NCBI GenBank assembly: GCA_947246015.1
Contig: CAMXQE010000022.1
Location: forward strand, 1-64,000
DNA: 64,000 nt
DNA from: an uncultured Lachnospiraceae bacterium
Lineage (GTDB): Bacteria > Bacillota > Clostridia > Lachnospirales > Lachnospiraceae
Reading direction: 5' to 3'
The notes below the pieces were generated by a model. That model saw nothing but the letters and a program-made list of their open reading frames with translations. It did not search any database and was not told where the DNA came from. This document shows, piece by piece, positions 33,572 to 43,374 of this stretch; within the stretch, counting starts at the first letter, position 1, and each line of letters begins with the position of its first letter. The position numbers and the translations under genes were made by a program.

Positions 33572-36058
33572 ATGAAGAATAGTAATTTGGATTTTGGAAA
33601 ATTTGACACAAAGGAAGTGAAGATACAATCATATAAAAGATTTGATAAATCTATTTTCAAGGATGTCTTTGAGAGTGCTCTTTTTGGTGTGGAGGAAATC
33701 ATCGGGCATATTAGGGAAGGAGACGAAGACAGTAAAAAGGAAGTTAATAATATCATTGCTTTTACCGGAGAACGGGGTACAGGAAAAACTACGGCAATGG
33801 TATCTTTTGTCAATTATCTGCAGAAGGATATTAGGGAAGATAATGTGTGGAAACCGGATTCGATTGCAAAAGAATATAATTTTAAATGCGTTCCGCTTAT
33901 TGACCCTTCCAAACTGACCTCCGATGAAAATATGATTACACTTGTAGTCGCATACATATATGAAAGCATAAAGGAAATTGCGCATACGGAAGTGGTGTAT
34001 AGAAGAAAAAATGCCGGTAGTTTTATGGAGAAGCTGAAAGAGGGTGTACGTAAATGTCAGGAAATATATAATGTGGTATGTGTAAAATATACTCCTTTCA
34101 GTAAGAACATAGAGCAGAATCCTGATACGGTTGAAACCTTCAGTGAAATTGCAAAGGCGACCAAGGTCAGGGAATTGATACAGGAACTTGTTGATACGTA
34201 TCTTAATATATTGAACGATGAAAACGATAGCAGGAAAAGTATTTTAATTATACCAATTGATGATTTGGATACAAATATCAAAAATGCATATACTCTGGCG
34301 GAGGATTTAAGAAGCTGCTTCATGGTTTCAAAGGTAATTATCATGATGGCAGTCAAGCTGGAACAGTTGAACGATGTAATGCAGCTGAAATTTTGCGAGG
34401 ACTTTAAAAATCTGTCTTTGGGAGGCCAGAGAATGGATTCCGGTGCTGAAACCATGGCAACAAAATATCTTGAAAAATTGATTGCTTATGACAGGAGAAT
34501 TGCGATGCCATCCCTGACATTCCAAAGCCTGAATGATTATACAATTACGACAAGGCCGGATGAAAAAGGAAAGTACAGGGGATGCATATTATCAAAAGAA
34601 GTCCGGAAGAGCGGACAAAATGAACAGCAGGAAAAAGAGGAACCCCTGGTTCAGTATATTTTAAGCGTGTTATATCAAAAGACAGGGATTATACTCGTGG
34701 TTAACGGACAGAGCGTACATGAGTTTATTCCCTGTAACCTAAGAACATTGCACCAGCTGATACAGACACTGGAGGCGCAGGAGGATGTATCGCTGCAGAA
34801 TATAATATATCTGCGTAAGGAGAAAAAGGAGGAGGAACTTTTTGTAAAGCAGCAGATTCTTTTGGCAAATTTGGAAAAAGTACATAATTTTTTGTTAGAT
34901 AACGCAACAAATGGAAGTATGGCCAAAGAATTGGTTGAAATACTCCGAAAACTGGGACAACAGCCGATTGATACCATGAATGCTTTTTTGGTACGCAATC
35001 TGTGCAGTGCGTTGGGCAATTCTGTTGTTGGGGAATATATTCGTGAGAATCCGGTGATTACAAATTTCATTTCATTGAATGTGCATCCGCATTTAATTAC
35101 TGTCGGAGATGTGTTATATCTTCTGAATGAGATAGAGCAGGCTGGTGCAGAAGCAGGAATACGCCAGTTTGTCATGGTTGTTAAGATGGTTTATTCCATT
35201 ATCATGATACGGCTGCTATTTGCGCAGGGGACAGAGCCGCAGTATCTGGCGGCTTCACAGCTTCTTGGCAGTACGATATGCAATCCGGCCATCCAGCTTC
35301 TGCCGGTAAGCAAGGGGAACCAGTCATATGAATGGATGCCGCGTGTCAGGGGAGAAAAGATAGGAGTAAAGATTAAAGGTGAATTGTATTCTTTAGATGG
35401 GGAGAAAATAGAAGCAGATGAGGAAGGGGCGCCTGCTGATGAACAGGAATGGAATATCCTTTCGGTACCTACGATAGTCAGAATGAGCTTTTTTGTATTA
35501 GGATATCACAGGATGAAAAGGTCGGAGAAATTACGGCAGATTGACCCGCATGTATATGAACAGGGGGATTATCCGCTGGTGAAGTACAGAAGAAGCGCAG
35601 CTGAAGATATTAATTCGGCGTTGCTGGCATTTCATTGGATGAGTTTTGTTTCCCGCAGCTTAAATCCAAGGGGGACGGCAGAGGCAATGCTTCACTGTCT
35701 TAATTCCAACCTGGACCAGGTGGAAGAGTACGGAGAACTTATAAAAGAAATTGAGGAGTGGAGAGAGGAAAACGTATGCGCTGTTCCCATATATAGTATG
35801 GATATTTTGAATGAGCTTATTTGTGATATGCATGAAAAAAGGTTTGAATATGATGATGGGACGGCAAAGGATAAGAGGCTTCACGGATATATTTGTTTCA
35901 TGGATTCTTTAAAGGAGTCGTTAAAATCCGTAATAGAGCGGACTTATATAGAAAGTACGGAAGAAGTGGAAGAACGGCTTAGTAAATGTCCTGTCCTTTT
36001 CCCGGCGGAAAAGGATTTGGAAAGCATTGAGGAAGAGCTTAAGTGGCTGAATGAGTAG
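33572..36058 (+). CDS. rdrA: RdrA-like P-loop ATPase of a RADAR-type defence system
   Basis: This 828-aa NTPase has Walker A GERGTGKT (residues 66-73) and Walker B ILIIPIDDLD (Asp230/231), in a KAP/AAA-like setting, followed by a long helical region. RdrA of RADAR has this size and order, and lies directly before the divergent adenosine deaminase RdrB, as here (8-base gap). In RADAR, RdrA and RdrB form large assemblies that deaminate adenosine nucleotides or RNA on phage infection. ATG 33572 is preferred over 33566 because GGGG at 33561-33564 has proper spacing only for it. The family call rests on architecture and the partner rather than on alignment; a generic KAP ATPase is the alternative. 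Confidence 0.75.
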   Translation: MKNSNLDFGKFDTKEVKIQSYKRFDKSIFKDVFESALFGVEEIIGHIREGDEDSKKEVNNIIAFTGERGTGKTTAMVSFVNYLQKDIREDNVWKPDSIAKEYNFKCVPLIDPSKLTSDENMITLVVAYIYESIKEIAHTEVVYRRKNAGSFMEKLKEGVRKCQEIYNVVCVKYTPFSKNIEQNPDTVETFSEIAKATKVRELIQELVDTYLNILNDENDSRKSILIIPIDDLDTNIKNAYTLAEDLRSCFMVSKVIIMMAVKLEQLNDVMQLKFCEDFKNLSLGGQRMDSGAETMATKYLEKLIAYDRRIAMPSLTFQSLNDYTITTRPDEKGKYRGCILSKEVRKSGQNEQQEKEEPLVQYILSVLYQKTGIILVVNGQSVHEFIPCNLRTLHQLIQTLEAQEDVSLQNIIYLRKEKKEEELFVKQQILLANLEKVHNFLLDNATNGSMAKELVEILRKLGQQPIDTMNAFLVRNLCSALGNSVVGEYIRENPVITNFISLNVHPHLITVGDVLYLLNEIEQAGAEAGIRQFVMVVKMVYSIIMIRLLFAQGTEPQYLAASQLLGSTICNPAIQLLPVSKGNQSYEWMPRVRGEKIGVKIKGELYSLDGEKIEADEEGAPADEQEWNILSVPTIVRMSFFVLGYHRMKRSEKLRQIDPHVYEQGDYPLVKYRRSAAEDINSALLAFHWMSFVSRSLNPRGTAEAMLHCLNSNLDQVEEYGELIKEIEEWREENVCAVPIYSMDILNELICDMHEKRFEYDDGTAKDKRLHGYICFMDSLKESLKSVIERTYIESTEEVEERLSKCPVLFPAEKDLESIEEELKWLNE

Positions 36059-36066
36059 GGGAATAG

Positions 36067-38640
36067 ATGAAAAAGGCAATACTGGAAGGATTAAATATTC
36101 TGCTGAAACGGATTCCTGTTTCTTACGGATTGGGTTATATCGGTACCGAAGCGGATGAAAGGACGGGAAAAGACATCTTTATCAGGGAATTCCTGAGGCA
36201 GTACCACATGTATTCAGAGAATGAAGCAAATTATATATATGATTTAATTATGGAACATGGAGAATCACTGCCATCGGTCATATTTCAGCTGCTGAAAGAA
36301 ATCGCGGAAGAATACTTATATATGAATGGTGAAAACATCTGCTGTCATCAGGATAAGATGCTGGAATTCCGTAAAATATCCATGGGAATCGGCCAGCATC
36401 TGTTTACGGGGGCATTTGAGGCGGCGAGAAAGAAACGGTCAGGGATGGCGGCTCTCATGCTATATGACGCGCCAATTATAAAGTCGGATGATTTGCGGTT
36501 AAAACATATCCTGAATAATGGGATTGCAGAGAACCACTTTCATTTGAATGGCTCGGCGCCCACGGCGATGCTGTCATGGATATGCCTGATGAATCATCCA
36601 TCTGGGCGTGACAGGGAATTTCGCGTTTTTGATGAACGGAGAAATTTTTTCCCTTCTGCCGAAGAAGACCGGGGAAAGACACTACAGGAACAGGTTATAA
36701 CTGCAGCGGCGCTCAGACTGATGCTGAATTATGTTATGGAGGGAAGGCAGGAGGATACCGAGACGGTGCAGAACTGGCTGAAGTTATATCACACAGGGAT
36801 AGAAAGTGTGAAAGAACTCCAGCTGCTGATTGATGGTGAGCGGATTTTTTTGCAAAAGGATGCGCTGGATTATGTCCGTTTTTCTGTGCAAAGGAACTCA
36901 TTGTTTTATCCATTGGCAGGAGAAAGAGAATTTTTGATAAATATGTTTTTGAACGCATGGAATGCGGACGCATATACGCAGAAGTGGATAGGTATTATGT
37001 ATGCCTACCTGCTTATATATTGCCGCTTTTACAGCGAGATGATGCAAAGCAATCAGACCGTAGGGTTTTATAATTTTATGCGCTATCAGGACAGAAAAGA
37101 AATATTTCTTGATGCATATCCGCGTTATTCCTACTATGTAAAAAAAATGGCATTGGAGATGGCGTTAGCACAGGAGTGTCTCGTCAGTCTGGAGGTGAGG
37201 ATTACACCGAAGCCGGCTAAAGGAGCGCTGGTTGCACAGCAGAAGTTATTTTCGGATAAGATTTTTGGGTGTGGGGATTCACGTTGTTCCGGCTGCGAAT
37301 ATTATGATGGACTTTTGGGACAGTGCAGCAGGCAGCAGTGCAAGGTCTATGAGCGTCTGTTTTTTGTATATCATTTTGTGAAAGTGCCGGACAGGGTGAA
37401 AGAAATTCCGGATGCGGGAATAGGTATAGAGGATATAAAATACAGGCATTATGAACTCAGGAGGAGAAATATCTGGCCGGTTATATGGAAATTTACCAGG
37501 TTAAGAAAAGAAGAGAGAATCTTTGATAATGTATATGGTTTGGATGCGTGTAATCAGGAGATTGGCTGCCGTCCGGAAGTATTTGCGCCATACTTCAGAT
37601 TTGCAAGGGAGCAGGATTCCTATATGGAGAACGATTTATTTGGGGAACGGAAACTGCCCCGGCTTAAAATCACTTATCATGTAGGTGAAGATTTTTTGGA
37701 TGTTTTGGATGGATTGAGGGCAGTCGAGGAGGCGGTTACTTTTATGAATTTGGGAAGTGGAGACCGGCTCGGACATGCCTTAGCATTGGGAGTGGATGTA
37801 CGGAACTGGTATAGTCTGAAAAAAATGAGGGTATATCTGAACCGGCAGGATATTTTGGATAATACTGCTTTTCTTTATTATATGATTATGGAGTATCAAC
37901 TGGATTTCCCCATTCTGCAGCAAAAGCTGGAAACCGAATTTTACAGAAACTTTAAGATGATATACTCTGATATGCAGGGGGTATCGATAGATGATTATAT
38001 TCTTTCCATGCAGTTAAGAGGGGATGAGCCGGGAGCATATATGCACTGGGAGCGGATTTTGGAAGGCGGAGAATTGGAGGAAGGATGGAAGCGGCTTAAT
38101 AACCACCGGACCAGGGAGGCTGTAAACCATCCGGATGCGGTGAAGTTATTTTATAAGTATCATTATGACCAGCGCGCCAAATATGAAGGAGAAAAGCCGG
38201 TTGAGCAGGAAATTACGGAAGAGTATGCAGAGGCAGTATCTCAGGTACAGAAGATTATCTGCAATAAAGTCGCCAGGCTTGGTATTGGTATCGAGTGTAA
38301 TCCGTCCTCAAATATTCTGATTGGCATGGCAAAAGAGTATATCAGGCATCCGATTCTGCGCTTTAACCATTATAATCTGAGTGGTTTTGAAGAGGATGGG
38401 ATACCTGAGATGTTTGTTTCCATCAATACAGATGATTTAGGGGTATTTGATACTAATTTGGAAAATGAATATGCTTTAATGGTATGTGCATTACAGCAGG
38501 AAACGGATGAGCAGGGGCGGGAAAGATTTCCGGTAGAGGAAATTTACCGCTGGGCCGACCATATCAGACGTATGGGATTGGAACAGAGTTTTAAACTTTC
38601 GGAAGGGACAAAAGGGGAAATGGGATATGGAAAAAATTGA
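36067..38640 (+). CDS. rdrB: RdrB-like adenosine deaminase of a RADAR-type defence system
   Basis: An 857-aa protein with the metal and catalytic residues of adenosine deaminases spread over a long sequence: HFH at 157-159 (zinc), YHVGEDF with His538 and Glu541, DRLGH at 566-570 and NTDDLGVF with Asp789/790. ECNPSSN matches the usual position before the last motif. Ordinary adenosine deaminases have about 350 residues; the great length and the ATPase partner point to RdrB. A Cys-rich insertion (FGCGDSRCSGCEYYDG, then QCSRQQC) near residues 399-425 may bind zinc and is worth noting. The start follows rdrA by 8 bases, and the 3' end overlaps the next gene by 14 bases, so all are one transcript. 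Confidence 0.8.
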   Translation: MKKAILEGLNILLKRIPVSYGLGYIGTEADERTGKDIFIREFLRQYHMYSENEANYIYDLIMEHGESLPSVIFQLLKEIAEEYLYMNGENICCHQDKMLEFRKISMGIGQHLFTGAFEAARKKRSGMAALMLYDAPIIKSDDLRLKHILNNGIAENHFHLNGSAPTAMLSWICLMNHPSGRDREFRVFDERRNFFPSAEEDRGKTLQEQVITAAALRLMLNYVMEGRQEDTETVQNWLKLYHTGIESVKELQLLIDGERIFLQKDALDYVRFSVQRNSLFYPLAGEREFLINMFLNAWNADAYTQKWIGIMYAYLLIYCRFYSEMMQSNQTVGFYNFMRYQDRKEIFLDAYPRYSYYVKKMALEMALAQECLVSLEVRITPKPAKGALVAQQKLFSDKIFGCGDSRCSGCEYYDGLLGQCSRQQCKVYERLFFVYHFVKVPDRVKEIPDAGIGIEDIKYRHYELRRRNIWPVIWKFTRLRKEERIFDNVYGLDACNQEIGCRPEVFAPYFRFAREQDSYMENDLFGERKLPRLKITYHVGEDFLDVLDGLRAVEEAVTFMNLGSGDRLGHALALGVDVRNWYSLKKMRVYLNRQDILDNTAFLYYMIMEYQLDFPILQQKLETEFYRNFKMIYSDMQGVSIDDYILSMQLRGDEPGAYMHWERILEGGELEEGWKRLNNHRTREAVNHPDAVKLFYKYHYDQRAKYEGEKPVEQEITEEYAEAVSQVQKIICNKVARLGIGIECNPSSNILIGMAKEYIRHPILRFNHYNLSGFEEDGIPEMFVSINTDDLGVFDTNLENEYALMVCALQQETDEQGRERFPVEEIYRWADHIRRMGLEQSFKLSEGTKGEMGYGKN

Positions 38641-41221
38641 TAAATCGTGGCCGGAAGGAATACAGCGTTTTTGGGAGAGTTTTGACAGACTTGACAGGAT
38701 TGGGGAGGAAAGCGGATTTTATCCGAAGGAGGGAAGGCTGGAGATATGCCGGTGTTTTAACAGACAGCTGGACGAGAATATCCTGCTGGAAAAAGAGCAT
38801 ATAAAAGTTCTGGCCATCCGGAAGAATGAGTTAGAAGAGGAATCATATCGAATTATCTCTCAGTTAACGAATCTGGAGAAGCTTGTTTTAGAGTCGGTCG
38901 GTTCTTTTATTTTGGATCTTGAAGTAAAGCATTTGAAAAGGCTTAGAGAAGTGGTAATTGCTTCCGCATCTAACACAACACTGCCGTCATGGATACTTTC
39001 AATAAAAAATCTGCAGAATCTGAATATTTCGAATACGAGGATTGGAGGATTTCCTGATTATAGCCAGTACACGGGGTATAAAAGATGGAGGAAGCTGGAT
39101 ATTTCGTATACGGCAATAGAAAATCTTCCGGATTTTAAGGAGGGAAAGCTGGAGAAGCTGAGGGAACTCCGTGTGGCAAATACAGGACTGGAAGGGATTC
39201 CGTCCTGTTATTTTACAGAGGAACTCCGGCTTTTGGACTGCAGCAGCACAAGGATAAGTTCGCTTAAGAACTTTAAGGAAGCGAAAAATCTGGAAGTGTT
39301 CCGCTGCTCTGACAATGCATATCTGAAAAATCTTACGGGACTGAGGCTTGACCGGCTGCGCGTGCTGGACGTAAGCCATTGTGCGGAATTAAGAAATCTT
39401 CCTGCGGAAGGAGATTACAGCAAATTGGATGTGGCAGCGGTCTGCGGAGACTTTTTTGATTCTTTGCCGCTGAATTTACTGGAACACTGTATAGAGAAAA
39501 AAATTCATTTTAAGCAGGAAAATGCAAAGGGATTGAAAGAATTAAATTTAGACCATGGTACTCTTTCCAAAATAACAGAAGACATGAAGGGGGTTTATAT
39601 AGAGGGAACATTTTTCCGGCAGATGGACTTTCGATATCTGGCGGATAATGATTTGAAATTCCTGCACTATTATATCGAGATGGATAAAAAAGGAGAACTG
39701 CGTCCGAAACATGAGACAAAAATTATGGTGTTGGGAGATGAGCCGGGAGCAGGCAATCTGTTCGTGCATAAACTGTTTCCGGAGCATCCCCAGATATTCT
39801 ATGAAGAATATGGAGGGTTAAAGGTTTTGGATACGGCGGGCGGTGAACTGGATTATTTACGCCAGAAGCTGGATTCTGACGTGGATATCAGTATATGGAC
39901 CATGGAAAACGGAATGGATGAACAGTTTATGCACCGCATTGTATTTAGCGACCATGATTTCTTTGTTGTGATATTAAGGGAGCGGGATGGGGTAAATTAT
40001 TATGAGCGTGCATTGTACTGGCTAAAAGAAATTGAGCAGTGTGTCCGGTATGCAACCATTGCGTTTGCCGTGGTAAGTGAAAAGGAAGATAATCCTGTCA
40101 TATTAAGTTTAAAGGAAGTACGGCAGGAGTGCGGGAGAAAATATTTTCGTTTCCTGAAAGAGGTGCACAATCTGTGCCTGCAGGATATGGAAGCGCATGT
40201 AAAGCTGACAGACTGGCTGGTTGAGGGAATAAGGGAAAAGAGCAATTATGAGATGAAGATTCTTCCTGAATGGAAAAGTCTGCGGGGACAGATTGTATCA
40301 TATTTAGCCCTGCGCAGGATTATTAACCAGGAGAGATTTGATTCATTGCTTTCTTTTGATGAGGATTATGGAAAAAATGCTTTGGTGAATTATCTGATAG
40401 AGAGCAAGAGCCTGTTTCATATTCGGTATTCCGGAGAGGAAAATTATTATTTTAAGACGGAGTGGGTTATCAGTGCCTTGTTTGCATTGCTCCGTGTTTT
40501 GAGGAAGGGTAATTTGGAAGACCCTTTTGCGATGAAAGAACTTCGTACTTATCTGCAGACGGAAAATATAGATTATCTGGATTTCTTTCAGGATTCGGAA
40601 TCACTGGGCTATCTTATGGGTATTTTAGAAGAAATAGGGGTTGTATTCAGGGATGGAAACAGGTATTATAATATGTTGGCGCTTCCATATATGCCGGCGG
40701 CTTCGCCAATTCATAAAGAAATGCAGGATTCTGAACTGATCATGTATCAGGCATCTTATCCGATATTGACAGAGCAGATGGTTTCAAAGATTTCTGTTGT
40801 ACTGTTAAAGCACTGGAAGGCGGTGGGACAGGTACAGCGGTATAAGGGCTGCCTTATTTTCGAAGTAAAAGATACTAAAGGAAAGCAGAGGGGATATCTT
40901 GCCGCCAAAATGATAACAGGGAATCCCGGAAAAATGATATTTTATATTTTGACAGGTAATGCGGCAGGGAGGGCAAGGACGGCAGCGGTAAGGAGCCTGA
41001 AGGAGAGGCTGTTAAAATTACTGGATATATTGCAGGACCCTTGGAATTTCCCGTTATGGAGGCCGGAGATTTACATATATTATGTAGTGAATGGTATTGG
41101 TAATTTCGTTTCCCTCAGAGAAATCAGAAATTATGTAAATTCGGGCTATGAGTCAGCATTTATGGCTCAGTATAATGCATTTGTAGATATAGGTGAAATA
41201 TATGATGAGTTTTTTTGGTGA
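38627..41221 (+). CDS. LRR-Roc-COR (Roco-like) protein with a degenerate P-loop
   Basis: Residues about 55-330 are leucine-rich repeats (for example NLQNLNISNTRIGGFPDYS, LRLLDCSSTRISSLKNF). Then comes a Roc-like GTPase fold: KIMVLGDEPGAGNLF at 365-379 stands where a P-loop GxxxxGK(S/T) should be but lacks the Lys-Thr. LKVLDTAGGELDYL replaces the WDTAGQE switch, and FAVVSEKED sits near the NKxD position. A COR-like region follows with YLALRRIINQERF and FKTEWVISALFALL. The protein is probably a nucleotide-free or altered switch that dimerises. It overlaps rdrB by 14 bases and is 18 bases from the radical SAM gene. This gene is not part of the described RADAR sets known to me (RdrC and RdrD are small membrane proteins). 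Confidence 0.7.
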   Translation: MEKIDKSWPEGIQRFWESFDRLDRIGEESGFYPKEGRLEICRCFNRQLDENILLEKEHIKVLAIRKNELEEESYRIISQLTNLEKLVLESVGSFILDLEVKHLKRLREVVIASASNTTLPSWILSIKNLQNLNISNTRIGGFPDYSQYTGYKRWRKLDISYTAIENLPDFKEGKLEKLRELRVANTGLEGIPSCYFTEELRLLDCSSTRISSLKNFKEAKNLEVFRCSDNAYLKNLTGLRLDRLRVLDVSHCAELRNLPAEGDYSKLDVAAVCGDFFDSLPLNLLEHCIEKKIHFKQENAKGLKELNLDHGTLSKITEDMKGVYIEGTFFRQMDFRYLADNDLKFLHYYIEMDKKGELRPKHETKIMVLGDEPGAGNLFVHKLFPEHPQIFYEEYGGLKVLDTAGGELDYLRQKLDSDVDISIWTMENGMDEQFMHRIVFSDHDFFVVILRERDGVNYYERALYWLKEIEQCVRYATIAFAVVSEKEDNPVILSLKEVRQECGRKYFRFLKEVHNLCLQDMEAHVKLTDWLVEGIREKSNYEMKILPEWKSLRGQIVSYLALRRIINQERFDSLLSFDEDYGKNALVNYLIESKSLFHIRYSGEENYYFKTEWVISALFALLRVLRKGNLEDPFAMKELRTYLQTENIDYLDFFQDSESLGYLMGILEEIGVVFRDGNRYYNMLALPYMPAASPIHKEMQDSELIMYQASYPILTEQMVSKISVVLLKHWKAVGQVQRYKGCLIFEVKDTKGKQRGYLAAKMITGNPGKMIFYILTGNAAGRARTAAVRSLKERLLKLLDILQDPWNFPLWRPEIYIYYVVNGIGNFVSLREIRNYVNSGYESAFMAQYNAFVDIGEIYDEFFW

Positions 41222-41239
41222 ATAAGAGAGGGTAGATGC

Positions 41240-43303
41240 ATGACAGTAAAAGAAATAAATATTGGCAGCATTGGCGGTATCCATTATGAAATGTATGAAC
41301 CGGATCCCCGGAATCTGAACATCGGGCAGATATTGGAGCATTTTGAGGAAAAGCCGGATTTTTTGAATCTGAATGGATTGTTTTGGTCGAAGCTGCTGTC
41401 CGGGGAGAATGTAGGGAAGGTAATAGATGATTTTTTGGAAAGCGGTATTGGAACGGCGGAGTCCGAGCCATATGAACAGATGATACGCAGTGCACCGGAA
41501 TTATTTAAGAGTACAGTGCAGGAAGCAAAAATACAATTATGTGAGCAGGGTCTTTCCGAAAGGGAGTATTTTGGATACCTGGAAACTCTGGCCATTGTCT
41601 GCCGGATATACAACAGGTTGTATTGTGAAAACTTTGAGCTGACGGTTCATGAAGGATTTCTTCTGGAATCATATTCTTCTCTTGAGATGCTGAACGATTG
41701 TCTGATACCGGCGAGAAATCCTTATTACTGGTTTTTAAAGAAGTATGTATGGAAAGAGCTGCTGGATTTTCAACCAGATTGTGTTTGGATAAACGGCAGG
41801 ATGACAATTGCCAATATGGCTATTGCTAAATTTCTGAAAAGAAGGATGGCCGGTGTTAAGATTTTTTGGGCAATGCCCGGAAGCGAATACTATGCTGCAA
41901 ATAAGATTGAAGAATATTTGCAGTATAATACGCCGCTCTTCTCGGTAATAGACGGGGTTGTGCTGGATGATTTTGAAAATACGAGGGCCCGTATTATACA
42001 GGTCTTGGAAGATGAAGGAGGATTAGGGGAAGTAAATAATCTGATGTATTCCGAAAAAGATGCGGAAGGAAATATAAAAATATATGGCGGTCATTATGAA
42101 AAATATGAAGATAAGTCTCCGGCGGTGATGGAGATTTCCAGAAGGGAGAAGCGTTCGGGGTATAATTATAAAATAGCGCCGTGGCAGGTTGTGAATATTA
42201 AATTGTTTCCACAAAAGATATGTTCATGGAATAAATGCACTTTTTGCGGAATAAATAAAAAGTATAGGGTGCTGGGAGAGGAAGGAGAGCTGGGAGAGAA
42301 GATAAAGGGGATATCAGAATTACAAAAGGCTGGCTGCAGGTATTTTTGGTTTGTTGATGAGGAAATATCGGCAGAATGTATGAAAATATTTGCACAGGCT
42401 TTGCTGGCTGAACATCTGCAAATAAGGTGGCAGATTAGGGCAAGGATAGCGAAGGGCTTTGCTGACAGGGATTTGTGTAAGTTACTATTTGCTGCCGGAC
42501 TGAGGGAAATTCGGTTTGGTTTGGAATCGGCATCTTATAGAATTCTTAAGTTAATGAATAAAGTGGATGATGATTTTTCACTGGAACTTGTAGAACAGAT
42601 AGTAAAACTGTTTCACGAAGCAGGGATTTCTGTACATTTTCCTGTGATTACCGGATTCCCGGGGGAAACAGATATGGAACGTGAACAGACGTATCAGTTT
42701 CTGGTTTACCTGAAAAATAAATATGAAAGTTTTACTTTTAATGTAAACGTGCTTGGTTTAGATGTCAGCAGTTTATTGTTTAAGAACTGGCAGCATTATG
42801 GAATAACCCAAATCAGTTTTCCATGCAATCCACACTACTTTTTAGGGAATTTGGTAGCCTGGGATTGTGCCGAAGTTCCATTTCAGGAAGAACGGCTGAA
42901 GATGGAGCGGGATGACTTTATGAGGGAGACGCTTTATCCATGGATGCCGGAAGACGCTTTGATTTCTCCCCATATTTTTTATCGTTTAATGGAAACAGTA
43001 AGAAATACTTTAATTGTGAAGGATAAAGGTGAGGATAGGAGAGCAGAAACAGGGCCGGACTTAAGGATGAAATGGAATCCGTCCGTAATTGTATGTTCAC
43101 AACTGTGTTACAACGTCAGAGAACATCAAAAAATTGTAGCAACGATTGATATGACGAAGGTAAAGCAGGTTTTTGAGGAACCAATATCCATAGATGAGGC
43201 GGTTAGATGTCTGAAGGATTTTTTGGTTGGTTATACAGCTGCAGGTGTGCAGGATTTCATTCGTCAGATGCTGGAACGTGGATTTTTGATTGTGGATTTT
43301 TAA
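41240..43303 (+). CDS. B12-binding-type radical SAM enzyme with C-terminal RRE-like region
   Basis: A 687-aa protein. Residues 1-300 contain a Rossmann-like region (PDCVWINGRMTIANMAIAKF) as in cobalamin-binding radical SAM enzymes, though no DxHxxG motif was seen. The radical SAM core has Cys328, Cys333 and Cys336 (CSWNKCTFC), a CxxxxCxxC rather than the usual CxxxCxxC, followed by WFVDEEIS and ITGFPGETD. The C-terminal 80 residues (EPISIDEAVRCLKDFLVGYT, then DFIRQMLERGFL) resemble a PqqD-like winged-helix RiPP recognition element. The product is likely a modified peptide; the Cys/Gly peptide gene 72 bases downstream is the obvious substrate. GAGAGGG precedes the ATG. Confidence 0.75.
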   Translation: MTVKEINIGSIGGIHYEMYEPDPRNLNIGQILEHFEEKPDFLNLNGLFWSKLLSGENVGKVIDDFLESGIGTAESEPYEQMIRSAPELFKSTVQEAKIQLCEQGLSEREYFGYLETLAIVCRIYNRLYCENFELTVHEGFLLESYSSLEMLNDCLIPARNPYYWFLKKYVWKELLDFQPDCVWINGRMTIANMAIAKFLKRRMAGVKIFWAMPGSEYYAANKIEEYLQYNTPLFSVIDGVVLDDFENTRARIIQVLEDEGGLGEVNNLMYSEKDAEGNIKIYGGHYEKYEDKSPAVMEISRREKRSGYNYKIAPWQVVNIKLFPQKICSWNKCTFCGINKKYRVLGEEGELGEKIKGISELQKAGCRYFWFVDEEISAECMKIFAQALLAEHLQIRWQIRARIAKGFADRDLCKLLFAAGLREIRFGLESASYRILKLMNKVDDDFSLELVEQIVKLFHEAGISVHFPVITGFPGETDMEREQTYQFLVYLKNKYESFTFNVNVLGLDVSSLLFKNWQHYGITQISFPCNPHYFLGNLVAWDCAEVPFQEERLKMERDDFMRETLYPWMPEDALISPHIFYRLMETVRNTLIVKDKGEDRRAETGPDLRMKWNPSVIVCSQLCYNVREHQKIVATIDMTKVKQVFEEPISIDEAVRCLKDFLVGYTAAGVQDFIRQMLERGFLIVDF

Positions 43304-43313
43304 CATAATAATC

Positions 43314-43342
43314 TTGTAAAAAGAGTAATTCAATGCTATAAT
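43314..43342 (+). promoter_or_regulatory. Separate sigma-A promoter of the glycine-rich peptide gene
   Basis: TTGTAA (43314-43319) and TATAAT (43337-43342) are 17 bases apart with TGC before the -10, located just after the radical SAM stop. A promoter of its own is common for RiPP precursors, which are needed in excess. Confidence 0.7.
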
Positions 43343-43374
43343 TTGAGAATAAGAAAAATGATTGGAATGTTGGT

